In this document: piece by piece, positions 52,241 through 64,000 of the stretch
Numbering within the stretch: the stretch's first letter is position 1
Layout: every line of letters starts with the position of its first letter
From: Ophiocordyceps camponoti-saundersi (nom. inval.)
Lineage: Eukaryota > Ascomycota > Sordariomycetes > Hypocreales > Ophiocordycipitaceae
NCBI GenBank assembly: GCA_003339415.1
Contig: PDHQ01000123.1
Span: 31,534-95,533 of the forward strand
Reading direction: 5' to 3'
DNA: 64,000 nt
Made by a program: the position numbers and the translations under genes
The notes under the pieces: generated by a model
Told to the model about the DNA's origin: nothing
Databases searched by the model: none
What the model saw: only the letters and a program-made list of their open reading frames with translations

Positions 52241-54507
52241 AATACGCTTATAAGGTAATCTTAGCTAAATTTTAACCTAATATTAGTTAAGATTTTATTT
52301 TATAAATAGCTATAAAAGTAGTTAATAATATAGTAAGATTTAATAAATTTATCCTAACTTTTTTAGTTTTTAAAGCTTACCTATATATATACCTTAACTT
52401 AGCTCCGACCCTTTTTACCTTATAATAAGCTACCGCTATTTAGAAAGCTATAACTAAACTTTAGAAATATTATACTTAATAAATAGTCTATAACGCTCTA
52501 TTTATATAAAACGGCCTTAATATTTCTAATATTTTATAGCTATTTTTAAATAGCTAAGTTTATATTTAGCGTAAACTTAGTAAATAAATAAAACCTTATA
52601 TTTTTCTTTTTATCGATAGCTATAATATTATTATTAATCTTTTATATAAACTTTATTTTTTCCGGTTTACGTATATCCGCCCTTTTCTAATACCTTCGTA
52701 TAAAGGCCTTAAATCGATACTAACTTTACCTCCTCCTAATATCGATTTAACTTCGGTATTATCTTAAATAACGCCCTATTTAAAGATTACTATACGTATT
52801 CCTTAAAATCTTTCTATAGATAATACTTTTATAATATAAAAAGAAAAAGATAATATATTATTATCCCTTAAGCTTTAGGCTAAAGGAAAAATTATAATAG
52901 CTAGCTAACCTTTTAAAGCCTTAGATATTTAGGAGATTAATAACTTTATTAGCTATAATATCTTTTCCTTTAAAAAATATAATATTATTAAGTATTATAA
53001 TATTTATATTTTTAAAGCTTATATAGTTTAGGAAATTAAGGGGATAGGTATTAATTACTTATATAAAAAATCTAAGCTTATTATCGTAAGTTATAGCGAT
53101 AAAGGTAAGAATATTATCTTTACCTAATCTCTAATAATATAATAAGTTAGCTAATAGCTTATTCTTACTTTTACCTTAGCTACCTTTTAATTAGGCTTTA
53201 AATTAGCTTTATATAAATTACCTAAGCGTATTTATAATTATAATCTAACCTTAAAAGAACTATTATCGCTACGCTTCCCCTTAAAATAAAAAACTAATAC
53301 CCTTCGGATATTATAATCTATATTATTAAGCTATTATATAATATTACGAAGGCTAATATCTATTAGTTTCGAACTTACTAAGATTACTATTTTTAATAGC
53401 TATAAATATAAATATTAACTTTTAATACTTACCTCCTTATTAAATATAGCGATTAAGCGCGTTTTAAGCTTATTAATTTATAAATTAATAATACTCTTAT
53501 ATTTAGTATAAAAGCTTTTAGATAATTAAAAGATAAGTAGATAACCGCTACTTAGTTCTATATAAAACCTAAGATTATCCTTTAAAATAGGGATATTATA
53601 AACTTTAAAAAATCTTAGATTAACCTCGCCCTAAGTTCGATTTTTTTTTCGATAAAAGTGCTAAGTAGCTAAGATTTAACCCGTCGACTACTCCGCCTTA
53701 AATTACGCTTAGTAATACCTTAAATAATATACCTAAAATACCTATATTACTTTTATCTATTAACCTAAAGCCGCTTATAATTTTTCTATTATTACTTAGA
53801 AATAATCTTTAAATAGAAAAGATTACGAGAAGCTTAATAAAAAGCTATAATAATAGTAAAAGTACTAAAACTAAGGATTACGATATATTCTTATATTATT
53901 AGATAGTATAAAGCTTTATATTTTACTAATAGTTTTTTATAAATAACTCTAACTTATTTTTATAAATTAGATATATTATTATATTTAGATAAAAGACTAG
54001 CGGTAAAGATAAATTTATACTTTTTAGGAATATTATCTATTAAAGCTTAATAAAATATAAAAAAGTAATACGGTCCGTATTAGCGTTTAAAATATATAGG
54101 ATATCGGCTAGCTTCGATATTAATATCTCTATTAGCTCGATATTAATAAGAATTTAGTTTAAACTTAGATTAAGCGTAATTTAGATTATTATCTATACTA
54201 ACTTATACTCGCTATATAAATATCTAGTAAAGCTTAAGACTATAAAAGAAAAAAGGTTAATAATTAATATTATATTAATAAGAGAGTTTTATAAAAACTA
54301 GGAAGTTAAGGAAATTAGATAGATAAATAGTTTAGATAACTTTATAAACGCTATAACTAAGGATAATCCGAATAAGGCGCTAAAACGCCTAATCGATATT
54401 AATACCTTTAATATCTAAATTTAAGGCTTTATAACCTAAAAGGAGAAATACCTAAACTTAGTATAAGCCGAGAAATCGCCCTTTCCTAAAAAAGAAAAAG
54501 TTACTAG

Positions 54508-54917
54508 TATTAAACTTATATAAGAATAACTAAAATCTATATAAGTATAGAATAAGATTTATATATACTTAAGATAAGGGGAAAAGGGGTATATTATATA
54601 GGATATATTAAAAGGACTTAAGTAATAAGAAGTAAAGTAAGTTTCGATTATATTTTTATTATAGTATTTTAGATAAAAGCTTTAATAAACTCCTAGTTAA
54701 TATCGGATTAGTTTCGGAAAAAGATTAGATTATACTCGATCTAATATTAAGTATAGAAGAAAAGAGTATATGTAAGGATATTTTATATATAAGTAAACGT
54801 AGAATTCCCTTCGTTTTAGAGAAGATATAGATAAATATTATAAACTAGAAGAATTATACCTTTAGTACTAGTAATCGCTATTAACTCCTATATGCGCACT
54901 ACGAAGGCTAACTAATA
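54508..54917 (+). repeat. Copia-1a 3' LTR
   Basis: 410 bp, starting TATTAAACTT and ending CTAATA, followed by the duplication GTTAC. It keeps TATGCGCACTACGAAGG near 54,891, again with TG and CA unmutated close to the LTR end. Confidence 0.9.
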
Positions 54918-56033
54918 GTTACTAACTTATTAATTTACCCCTCTACGATAAGTATATACCTTTACTTTATACTATTAAGGTAAATTAATATCTAAGGTAT
55001 TAGTATATATTTTTACTATTAAGGTAAATTAATATATAGTAAGTTAATATATATTATTATTATAAAGGTTAGTATTTAAATTAGTATATACCTCTTAATT
55101 ATAAAAGGCCCTTATCCCCCTTTTAATTTTCCTTTTTTTCCCCTTTATATTAGTTTTTTCGATATTTATTCTTTTTATTTTTCGAAGATTACCTAAACCC
55201 CTCCTTATTAGGTATATCTCTTTTTATTTTATATATTCTATTTACTTTTCTAGTCTATAAACTAGAAAAGAAAAGCTACTAAGGGAGTATAATACCCTTA
55301 CTATACCCTTAGGGCTATAACGTAAAGAAAAATAATATATATCGTAAAGGCGTTAAACCGCCCCGGGGGTATAGTAATAATAATTAAATAGTAAAAATAA
55401 GGCTAGAAATAATAAAACTAAGTTAACGAATATTACGGTATAGGAATAAGAAATATTATAGGATAAAGATAACTCTTACTAGCTATAAGGGTCTACTAGT
55501 TAATAGGGGATATTCCCTTTCGCGATAACCGGTACTTACTAGGGGTCTCTAAAGTAAGACGCCCCGGTAATATCCCCGTAGCTAGTCTATTAAATATTTA
55601 GGGGATTTAACTACTAGTTTTATAGCTATCTAAAAGTAATTATAATTACGGAACCGGCTAATAAACTTAAATATTCTATCGCGGCGTTATACTATATTTT
55701 CTTAGCGACGATATATAATATCGTAACTATTACCTTATAGCCCTTATCTACCTTTAATAACGCGAAGGGATAACGCGAAAAATAATTCGATACGCGTTAC
55801 CCTAAGAGGTAATACTAAAATTAGTAAGAAAATAATCGGATATCTACTTAATATTAACCTAAACTTATTTATAAATTAGTAAGGTAAAGAGTATCTATAA
55901 GACCTTAAATTATATAAGTCCTTAGAGGTAGAAAAATAATTTAATCTACGATAGCTATTAAAGGAACCTAATTATACCTTAATTACCTATATAGTAAAAG
56001 AAATATTCTTAACTAGAAAAGAAAAGTTACTAA

Positions 56034-56520
56034 TATTAGAATATATATATTACTAGCTACTTAGGAATATAATACGCGTCGTAAAGATTACTATCTTTAT
56101 ATAAATAGAATAGGAGGTTAGAGATATATATAAAAAGAAGTTAAACTTAAGATAATATTAATCTAAGACTAATATAATATTAATATAATATACGTTATTA
56201 ATACGATAAGAATTAAAGGTAGGAGGGAGTATAGCCGAATATATATATAATATATTAATCTTTTCCGCACTTTTATTTAAGTAAGAAGTTATAAATAAAG
56301 TTATTAAATTAATTATTCGTAACTCCTTCCGCCGAAGTATATTAGACGGGAGACGTAATATTCCTTTAGCTATATAATCTAGTAGAAATACCCGAACCTT
56401 ATTAATTAGGTCGATACGTATATATATAGAGTTCCTTATAGCTATTAACCTATATACTACGATAAGAGCGAAACGCGATACTAGCCTCCTATTTAGCTTA
56501 GGAAGGATGCCTAACCGATA
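56034..56520 (+). repeat. Z 3' LTR
   Basis: 487 bp, the same length as the 5' LTR. It starts TATTAGAAT and ends CCTAACCGATA before the target duplication ATTAT. Confidence 0.85.
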
Positions 56521-56575
56521 ATTATAAAGGCTTTAGATATTATAAAGGCCCTTAGCGTATAAATAAATAAATAAA
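56521..56575 (+). mobile_element. LINE 3' terminus with (TAAA)n tail
   Basis: Last 55 bp of the LINE after the Z insertion: GGCTTTAG, then CCCTTAGCGTA, then (TAAA)n. The Copia-2 interior resumes after the 13-bp target duplication. Confidence 0.75.
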
Positions 56576-59500
56576 TAATACTTATAAAAGCGTTTCTAAA
56601 TTTAAATTCGCTCTTTTTTAACTTATTAAAAATATTAAATCTTTTATATTTAACTTTTATTTATTACTTAAAATAGTATTTACTTATTAATCTAGCACCT
56701 TATAATATATTTAATAGCTTATCTAAGCTTAGCCCTTACTTACTATAACTTCCCTAAGTTTTTATTACTTTAATTATCGGTATTAGAAAACCCTTAACTA
56801 GAGTCTAACTTAATATTAAGGCGATACCTGCGGGAATTCTACTTATACTCTTATATTAAATATATCTTAAAATTATAAATATTTTATTTAGAGAAAAATA
56901 AGATATTAGTTATTTAAATATATTTAAAAAGAATAACGGTTTATTTAACGCTTATTCCTCGCTTATTATAAATTTATAGGTAATAACGTTAACTTTAATA
57001 CTTATATTACTAATTTTAAAAAACTAGAAAAGGTACTAAAAGATAATAACGATAACGGTAATAGCTAAATAATTCTAACTTTAAAATTACCTAAAACGCT
57101 ATATTACGTATTTATATTTATATAATTAATATAAATAATAAATATACTATAAGTTATAAAAATTAATAAAATACTTTTTATATTACTTTATATTACTAAT
57201 ATATTCTATTAATTAATATATTTTTATTTTCTAACTAAAAATAATCCTTATAAGCTAATACCTCTTACCGCGCTTATTACTTAGTTTATATTAACTAACT
57301 AATATTTATAAATAACCTTCTAAAAAATCTTAATTAATATTAATATAATATTAATATTAATATTAGGCTAATCTTAGTTTAAAGTATTATAAGCTTTAAT
57401 CTTATCTTTTTCTTTTAATAACTTAATTACTAGTTAAGTTAATATTAAGTTCGGAGAAAAATAAACTATCTTTTTTATTAGCTCCGCAGCGGTTAAGACC
57501 CTAGTTAGAAAAATTACCTTTTATATCCTCGCTATATAATAACTATTTTTTCTTTATTTTATAGATATAAACTAGCTCGGTATCTTCTTCTATAATACTT
57601 TAAATTACCTTATATATAAGATAACTAAGGTCCCTATTATATATAAATAAGGCTATCTTTAGTTTTTCCTTTCCTTATCCGAAAAAGCTATATTATATCT
57701 TATAAAATAAAAAATCTAGTAAATTTATAAGTAATTTAAATACCCGAGTATCCCTTAACTATACCGTTTTCTTACTTAAGTTAGTTATAATATAAATATT
57801 AAAGCTATTAAAGCTATATTTAAAATTTACTAATAATATTAACTTAGAAGCCTAGCGCTATAATATTTTAAATTCTAATTAAAAGATAATAAGGACTTTA
57901 ATTTCGAAGTTATTATTAATATCTTATATATTAACTAATATACTATATTTTATATTATTAATTAAGTAATAAGTTTCTAAGCTACTTATTTTCTATTATC
58001 CCTCTCTACTAAAAATATATAGGATACTCTAAGATTTATATAAATTAATATATACCTTAAGCCCTTAGATTTTATCTAATACGATATTAGTAAGAATTTT
58101 AACTTATAAGTATTTTATTCTAAAGCTACTATCTTAGAGATTATATATACTTAAGTTTTTATTAAAGCTTATTAGTTAGTAGGAAAGGTCGAATAATATC
58201 ACGCTCCGCTTTAATAAGCGTATAAAGTAATCTTGAATAAACTTTAACTTAATATTAGGTAGGACTTAATTTTATAAATAATAGTTAAAGCTATTAATAA
58301 TACCGCTAAACTAAATAAACTTATCCTTACGCTTCTTATTTTTAAAGTATACTTATAAGTTTATCTAAACTTTATACTAATCCTTTTTACCCTTAACCGC
58401 GCTACCGCTATTTAAAAAGCTATATCTAAATTATAAAAATTCTATACTTAAAAGATAGTTCGTAACGCTCTATTTATAAAGAATAGACTTAATATATCTA
58501 ATATATTAAAGCTACCTTTTAATAGCTAAGTTTATATTTAAAAAAAGCTTAGTTAATAAACTAGCCCTTATACGCTATTTTTAATTAATAGTTATAATAT
58601 AACTATTAATCTCCCTTATAAGCTATAATTATTTCGGTTAACCTATATTTAACTATTTATATTCTTTTTATATAAAAGCCCCGAATTAAGTTTAAGTTAA
58701 GTTTACCTAAAAACTAGCTTATATATTATATTACCTTATATTACTTTATATTCGCGTATTATAATATATATTCCTCGTAATCTATTTACTAATAGTATTT
58801 TTATAATATAGAAAAAAAAGGATAATATAGCGCTTTCTATTAAGCTTTAGTTTAAAAAAAAGATTACTACCCTAGGGTACCTTTTTAAAGCCTTAAACGC
58901 TTAAAAGATTAATAATCTTATTAGCTATAATATCTTTTCCTTTAAAAAATATAACCTTAAGAAATATTATAAGGTATATATTTTCTAAGCTTAGATAATA
59001 TAAGAAATTAAAGGAACTGGAATAAACTATTTATATAAAAAATCCCGCCTTATTATTATAAGTTATAGTAATAAGGGTAAGGATATTATATTTACTTAGT
59101 TTTTTATAATTTAATATATTAGCTAGCGCTTAGTTTTAGCTCTTATATTTACTAATCTCTAAGCGGATTTTAAACTTACTTTATATAATATTATATAAGT
59201 ATATCCCTAATTACGATCTAACCTTAAATATACTATTATTATAACTTTATTACTAAAGATAAAAGATTAGTACCTTAATAATACTATTATCTAAGTTATT
59301 AAGCCCTTATATAAGATTATAAAGGCCGGCGTTTACTAGTTTTATATTTACTAAAATTACTATTTCTAATAGCTATAAATATATATATTAACTTTCGATA
59401 CTTACCTCCTTATTAAATACGGGGATTAATTTTAATTTAGGCTTATTAGCTTATAAACTAATAATACCCTAATACTTAGTACTAAGGCTTTTAGATAATT

Positions 59501-60481
59501 AAAGGAAAAGCGTATACTAAACGCTTAATTCTATATTAAGCTAAAAACTATATTTAAAGCTAGTAATACCGCGGACTTTAATAGTTTTTAGATTAATATT
59601 AGCTTAACTTTAATCTATTTTTAGTAAAAGGGCTAAGTTATTAAAATTTAACTTATTAACCCCTCAGCCTCTAACTCCGCTTAGTAATATTTTAAGTAAT
59701 AAGTAAGGGGTATTTATATTATTTCTATTTATTAATTAGAAGCCGCTTATAATTTATTTATCGCTGCGTAATATTAGTTATTAAAAAAGAAAAACTATAA
59801 AAAGCTTAATAAGTAACTTTAATAATAATAAGAATATTAGAATTATAAGCTATAATATATCCTTATATTATTAGATAGTATAAAATTAGATATATTTACT
59901 AATAATTTCTTTACTAATAATACTAATTTTTCCTTATAAATTAAATATATTATTATACTTAGATAAAAAATAAGAGGAAAAGATAAGTTTACCTTTTTTA
60001 GGAATATTATTTACTAAAGCTTAATAAAATATAAAAAGGTAACTTAATTTATGCTCGCGTTAGAAATATATAATATATTAGCTAATTTTAATATTAATAT
60101 ATTTATCGAATTAATATTAATAAAGATTCGATTTAAACTTAAATTAAGTATAATTTAAACTATTATATATATAAACTTATACTTTTTCTATAAATATCTT
60201 ATAAAACTTAAGATTATAAAGGAAAAAAAGTTAATAATTAATATTATATTAATAAGAGAATTATATAAAAACCGTAAAGTTAAGGAAATCTAATAAATTA
60301 ATAGATAAAATAATTTAGTAAATACGATAACTAAAAAGAATCTTAATAAGGCGCTAGAACGCTTAATTAATATAAATACCCTTAATATTAAAGTTTAAGG
60401 TTTCGTAACGAGGAAGGAAAAATAGCTTAATATAATATAAACTAAGGGAATAACTTTTCCCGAAAAAGAAAATATTACCGG

Positions 60482-60912
60482 TATAGGAAATACTAAAATA
60501 TAACGGTAATTTATATAAGTAAGGGAGGAAATCTATATATAAGCTAGATAGAGAAAAAAGGGTATATTATATAAGATATATTATAAGAAAGTAAGGTAAT
60601 AGAAAGTAAGGTAAGTTTCGTTAGTATTTTTATTATAGTATTTTAGATAAGAGTTTTAATAAACTCCTAGTTAATATTAGAATAATTTTAGGAAAAGATT
60701 AGGTTATACTTAATTTAATATTAAGTATAGAAAAAAGGGTATATATGAAAGATAAAAAAAAGAATATATATAAGGATAATTTATATATAAGTAGGTCTTA
60801 AAATCCTCTTAATAAATAAAATATAGATAATTATTAAAAATTAGAAAAATATACTTTTAGTAATAGTAGTTTTTATTAACTCCTATATATATATTATAAA
60901 AGCTAACTAATA
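60482..60912 (+). repeat. Copia-2 3' LTR
   Basis: A 431-bp repeat of 23763-24192, fully RIP-converted, followed by the duplication ATATT at 60913-60917. Confidence 0.88.
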
Positions 60913-60917
60913 ATATT

Positions 60918-61325
60918 ATATATATTCTTATAAGTATAGTAGCCTCTTTTTAAAAAATATTAATATATTTTACTACTAATAGTATATTATATAACTAATA
61001 ATATTAATTTTTATATAAATAATACTTTATAAGTGAAAAACTTATTATTAAGTATTATATAACTTATAACTAATACTTTATTAAGTAATAATTATACTTT
61101 TAACTTAAACTACTTATATAAACTTTTATATTTTAATAAAAGTATTATTATACTTTATATTATACTTTATATAAAATATAGCTTCTAAGTTAGTATTATA
61201 TAAAAAGTATTTATAAAAGATTTAAGCTATATTTAAATAACTAAGTTATATAAGGAATAATTAGTTATCTTTATATATAATATATATATAAACTACTTAC
61301 TTTTACTAAGTATTATAATACTTTT
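60918..61325. other. Unassigned AT-rich spacer
   Basis: AT-rich sequence beyond the Copia-2 target site, with short inverted words such as TATATAA/TTATATA. No gene or repeat family was recognised. Confidence 0.4.
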
Positions 61326-61545
61326 TTATACCTTCTTATACTTATATATATTAAGTTATACTAAGAACCTAAACAAGTATTTAAGTATATAAATATTAAT
61401 AAAGGGGGAAAAACCAGGCTAGGCTTAGGGGAAAACCCCCTATTAAGTAAGTAATAGCTAGTAAGGTAAGAATAAAGTATAAGAAGGGGGTATTAAAGCG
61501 GGCCTTATACTAGCCCGCTAAATTATATTTTTTTTAAAAAGAGTA
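61326..61545 (-). mobile_element. Possible third SINE-like element sharing the 3' module
   Basis: On the minus strand, 61,440-61,370 reads GGGGGTTTTCCCCTAAG, then CCTGGTTTTTCCCCC, then ATTTATATACTTAAATACTT. This is the same order as the SINE 3' module at 43,250-43,350. Upstream of it, a hairpin GCGGGC/GCCCGC (about 61,499-61,521) is kept. No tRNA-like head and no target duplication were found, so this may be a truncated SINE or a different small retroposon with the same tail. Confidence 0.45.
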
Positions 61546-61892
61546 TATATTAATATATATTTTAATATCTTATAAATTAATAAATAATCTACTATAAAGT
61601 ATAAAATATTATAACTTATATAATATAAGGTATTTTTATTATTATTAATACTATTAGCTTATTTAATATAAATTTTATTATAGCTTATAATTATAAAATT
61701 AAAGCTAAAAATAAAAAAGTTATTTTTTATAATAATTATATTTTCACTTAATTTAAAATTATATTTATATAAGCTTTATTAATTATTAAAAATATTAAAA
61801 GAAATTAAAATTTATATATAATTATAATAAGAAATTACGAATTATTATAGCTATTAATATTAATATATAAAATATATATATTTATATAAATA

Positions 61893-64000
<2,108 letters not shown>

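Larger units (their letters stand above)
41074..54917 (+). mobile_element. Copia-1a: Ty1/copia retrotransposon with three insertions
   Basis: LTRs of 410 bp each (41074-41483 and 54508-54917) start TATTA (TGTTA before RIP) and end CTAATA (CTAACA). They are flanked by GTTAC at 41069-41073 and 54918-54922, a 5-bp target duplication in Z. Removing the two SINEs, Copia-1b and their target copies leaves about 6295 bp, nearly the length of Copia-1b. Read through stops, 54,255-54,430 gives the Copia RNase H end: INIILIRESY, EIRQINSLDN, AITKDNPNKALKRLI. The 5' LTR keeps one unmutated TTGCATAAG near 41,082 where the other copies have TTATATAAG. No intact frame remains. Confidence 0.9.
39063..56520 (+). 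mobile_element. Z element: ~3.6-kb LTR retrotransposon carrying Copia-1a
   Basis: Two 487-bp LTRs (39063-39549 and 56034-56520) start TATTAGAAT, end in a CTAA..ATA-type sequence and have the same orientation. Both are flanked by ATTAT (39058-39062 and 56521-56525), a 5-bp target duplication in the LINE. The interior is 39550-41073 plus 54923-56033, about 2.6 kb, interrupted by Copia-1a. A purine-rich AGAAAAGAAAAG tract (56015-56026) just before the 3' LTR fits a polypurine tract. The total of ~3.6 kb is too short for full gag-pol, and no RT or integrase was recognised, so it is probably non-autonomous. The CG-rich part (40,440-40,690) may be a remnant of a gag-like frame. Confidence 0.82.
25771..56575 (+). 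mobile_element. LINE (non-LTR retrotransposon, probably Tad1-like) with nested insertions
   Basis: Inserted in Copia-2 with a 13-bp duplication TAATACTTATAAA (25758-25770 and 56576-56588), ending in a (TAAA)n tail at 56558-56575. Subtracting the Gypsy-A and Z insertions leaves about 7.27 kb (segments 25771-30352, 36425-39062 and 56526-56575), typical for a Tad1-type LINE. At about 26,885-26,990 the plus-strand frame gives RIP-altered CCHC zinc knuckles (Cys codons now Tyr; order C-x2-C-x4-H-x4-C recognisable, followed by a KPP-like linker), as in LINE ORF1 proteins. The endonuclease/RT should follow; I could not read motifs there with confidence. A second copy's 5' end lies at 1-689. Its 3' module resembles those of the R elements and SINEs. 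Confidence 0.75.
23763..60912 (+). mobile_element. Copia-2: Ty1/copia retrotransposon carrying 30.8 kb of nested elements
   Basis: The 5' LTR (23763-24192, 430 bp) and 3' LTR (60482-60912, 431 bp) match, have the same orientation, and are flanked by the same 5-bp duplication ATATT (23758-23762 and 60913-60917). Interior parts 24193-25770 and 56589-60481 are collinear with Copia-1a/1b and meet at the LINE target site. Removing the LINE and one target copy leaves about 6.33 kb, close to Copia-1b (6.31 kb). Read through stops, the end before the 3' LTR (about 60,230-60,400) matches the Copia RNase H C-terminus: an I-REL-YKNR-VKEI-like segment, then a DAITK-like and an NKALERLI-like segment. The pol order places it in Ty1/copia. 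Dead through RIP. Confidence 0.88.

Overview
The window reads as a repeat-dense, heterochromatin-like block from a filamentous ascomycete (Pezizomycotina). Two observations support this. First, almost all of it has lost the dinucleotides CA and TG while keeping CG, which is the signature of repeat-induced point mutation (RIP; CpA to TpA on both strands). Second, the only intact gene, on a short island of normal composition (about 21.78-23.76 kb), encodes a fungal-type regulator of G-protein signalling (RGS). Losing TG also removes nearly every ATG on both strands, so 60 kb of former transposon coding sequence shows no long ORFs. The species cannot be named from the sequence.

Left part (1-21.8 kb). 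A LINE 5' end (1 to about 689, minus) interrupts a small LTR element called Z (about 690-3253, minus). Next is an ancient Gypsy element (about 4.0-9.9 kb, plus) whose reverse transcriptase is split by a 581-bp TRIM (6846-7426). Three copies of a 1.87-kb retroposon, called R, follow (10359-13370, 16803-18641, 19452-21323). The first carries a 1.1-kb inserted retroposon, and a solo Gypsy LTR lies at 19056-19354. A fourth R copy ends the window (61893-64000) and has a (TTA)n tail of at least 255 bp.

Right part (23.76-60.91 kb). This 37-kb stretch is one Copia element (Copia-2, 23763-60912, target duplication ATATT) carrying a five-level nest. Copia-2 contains a LINE (25771-56575). The LINE contains a Gypsy (30353-36419) and a Z element (39063-56520). 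Z contains Copia-1a (41074-54917). Copia-1a contains two tail-to-tail tRNA-derived SINEs (42744-43352 and 43455-44062) and an inverted Copia-1b (45934-52240). Most steps have matching target-site duplications. After subtracting the inserts, the lengths agree: Copia-1a is about 6.30 kb, Copia-1b 6.31 kb, Copia-2 6.33 kb and the LINE about 7.27 kb.

The most interesting observation is that the LINE, the R family, the 1.1-kb insert and the SINEs, otherwise unrelated, share a 3'-terminal module of about 100 bp. Its order is GGGTTTT, then GGTTTTTCC, then CTAGCGTA-like, then a simple-repeat tail, and the copies have 10-16 bp target duplications. This suggests that one LINE reverse transcriptase moved several non-autonomous families in trans. 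All this comes from reading by eye; no alignment or database search was run.
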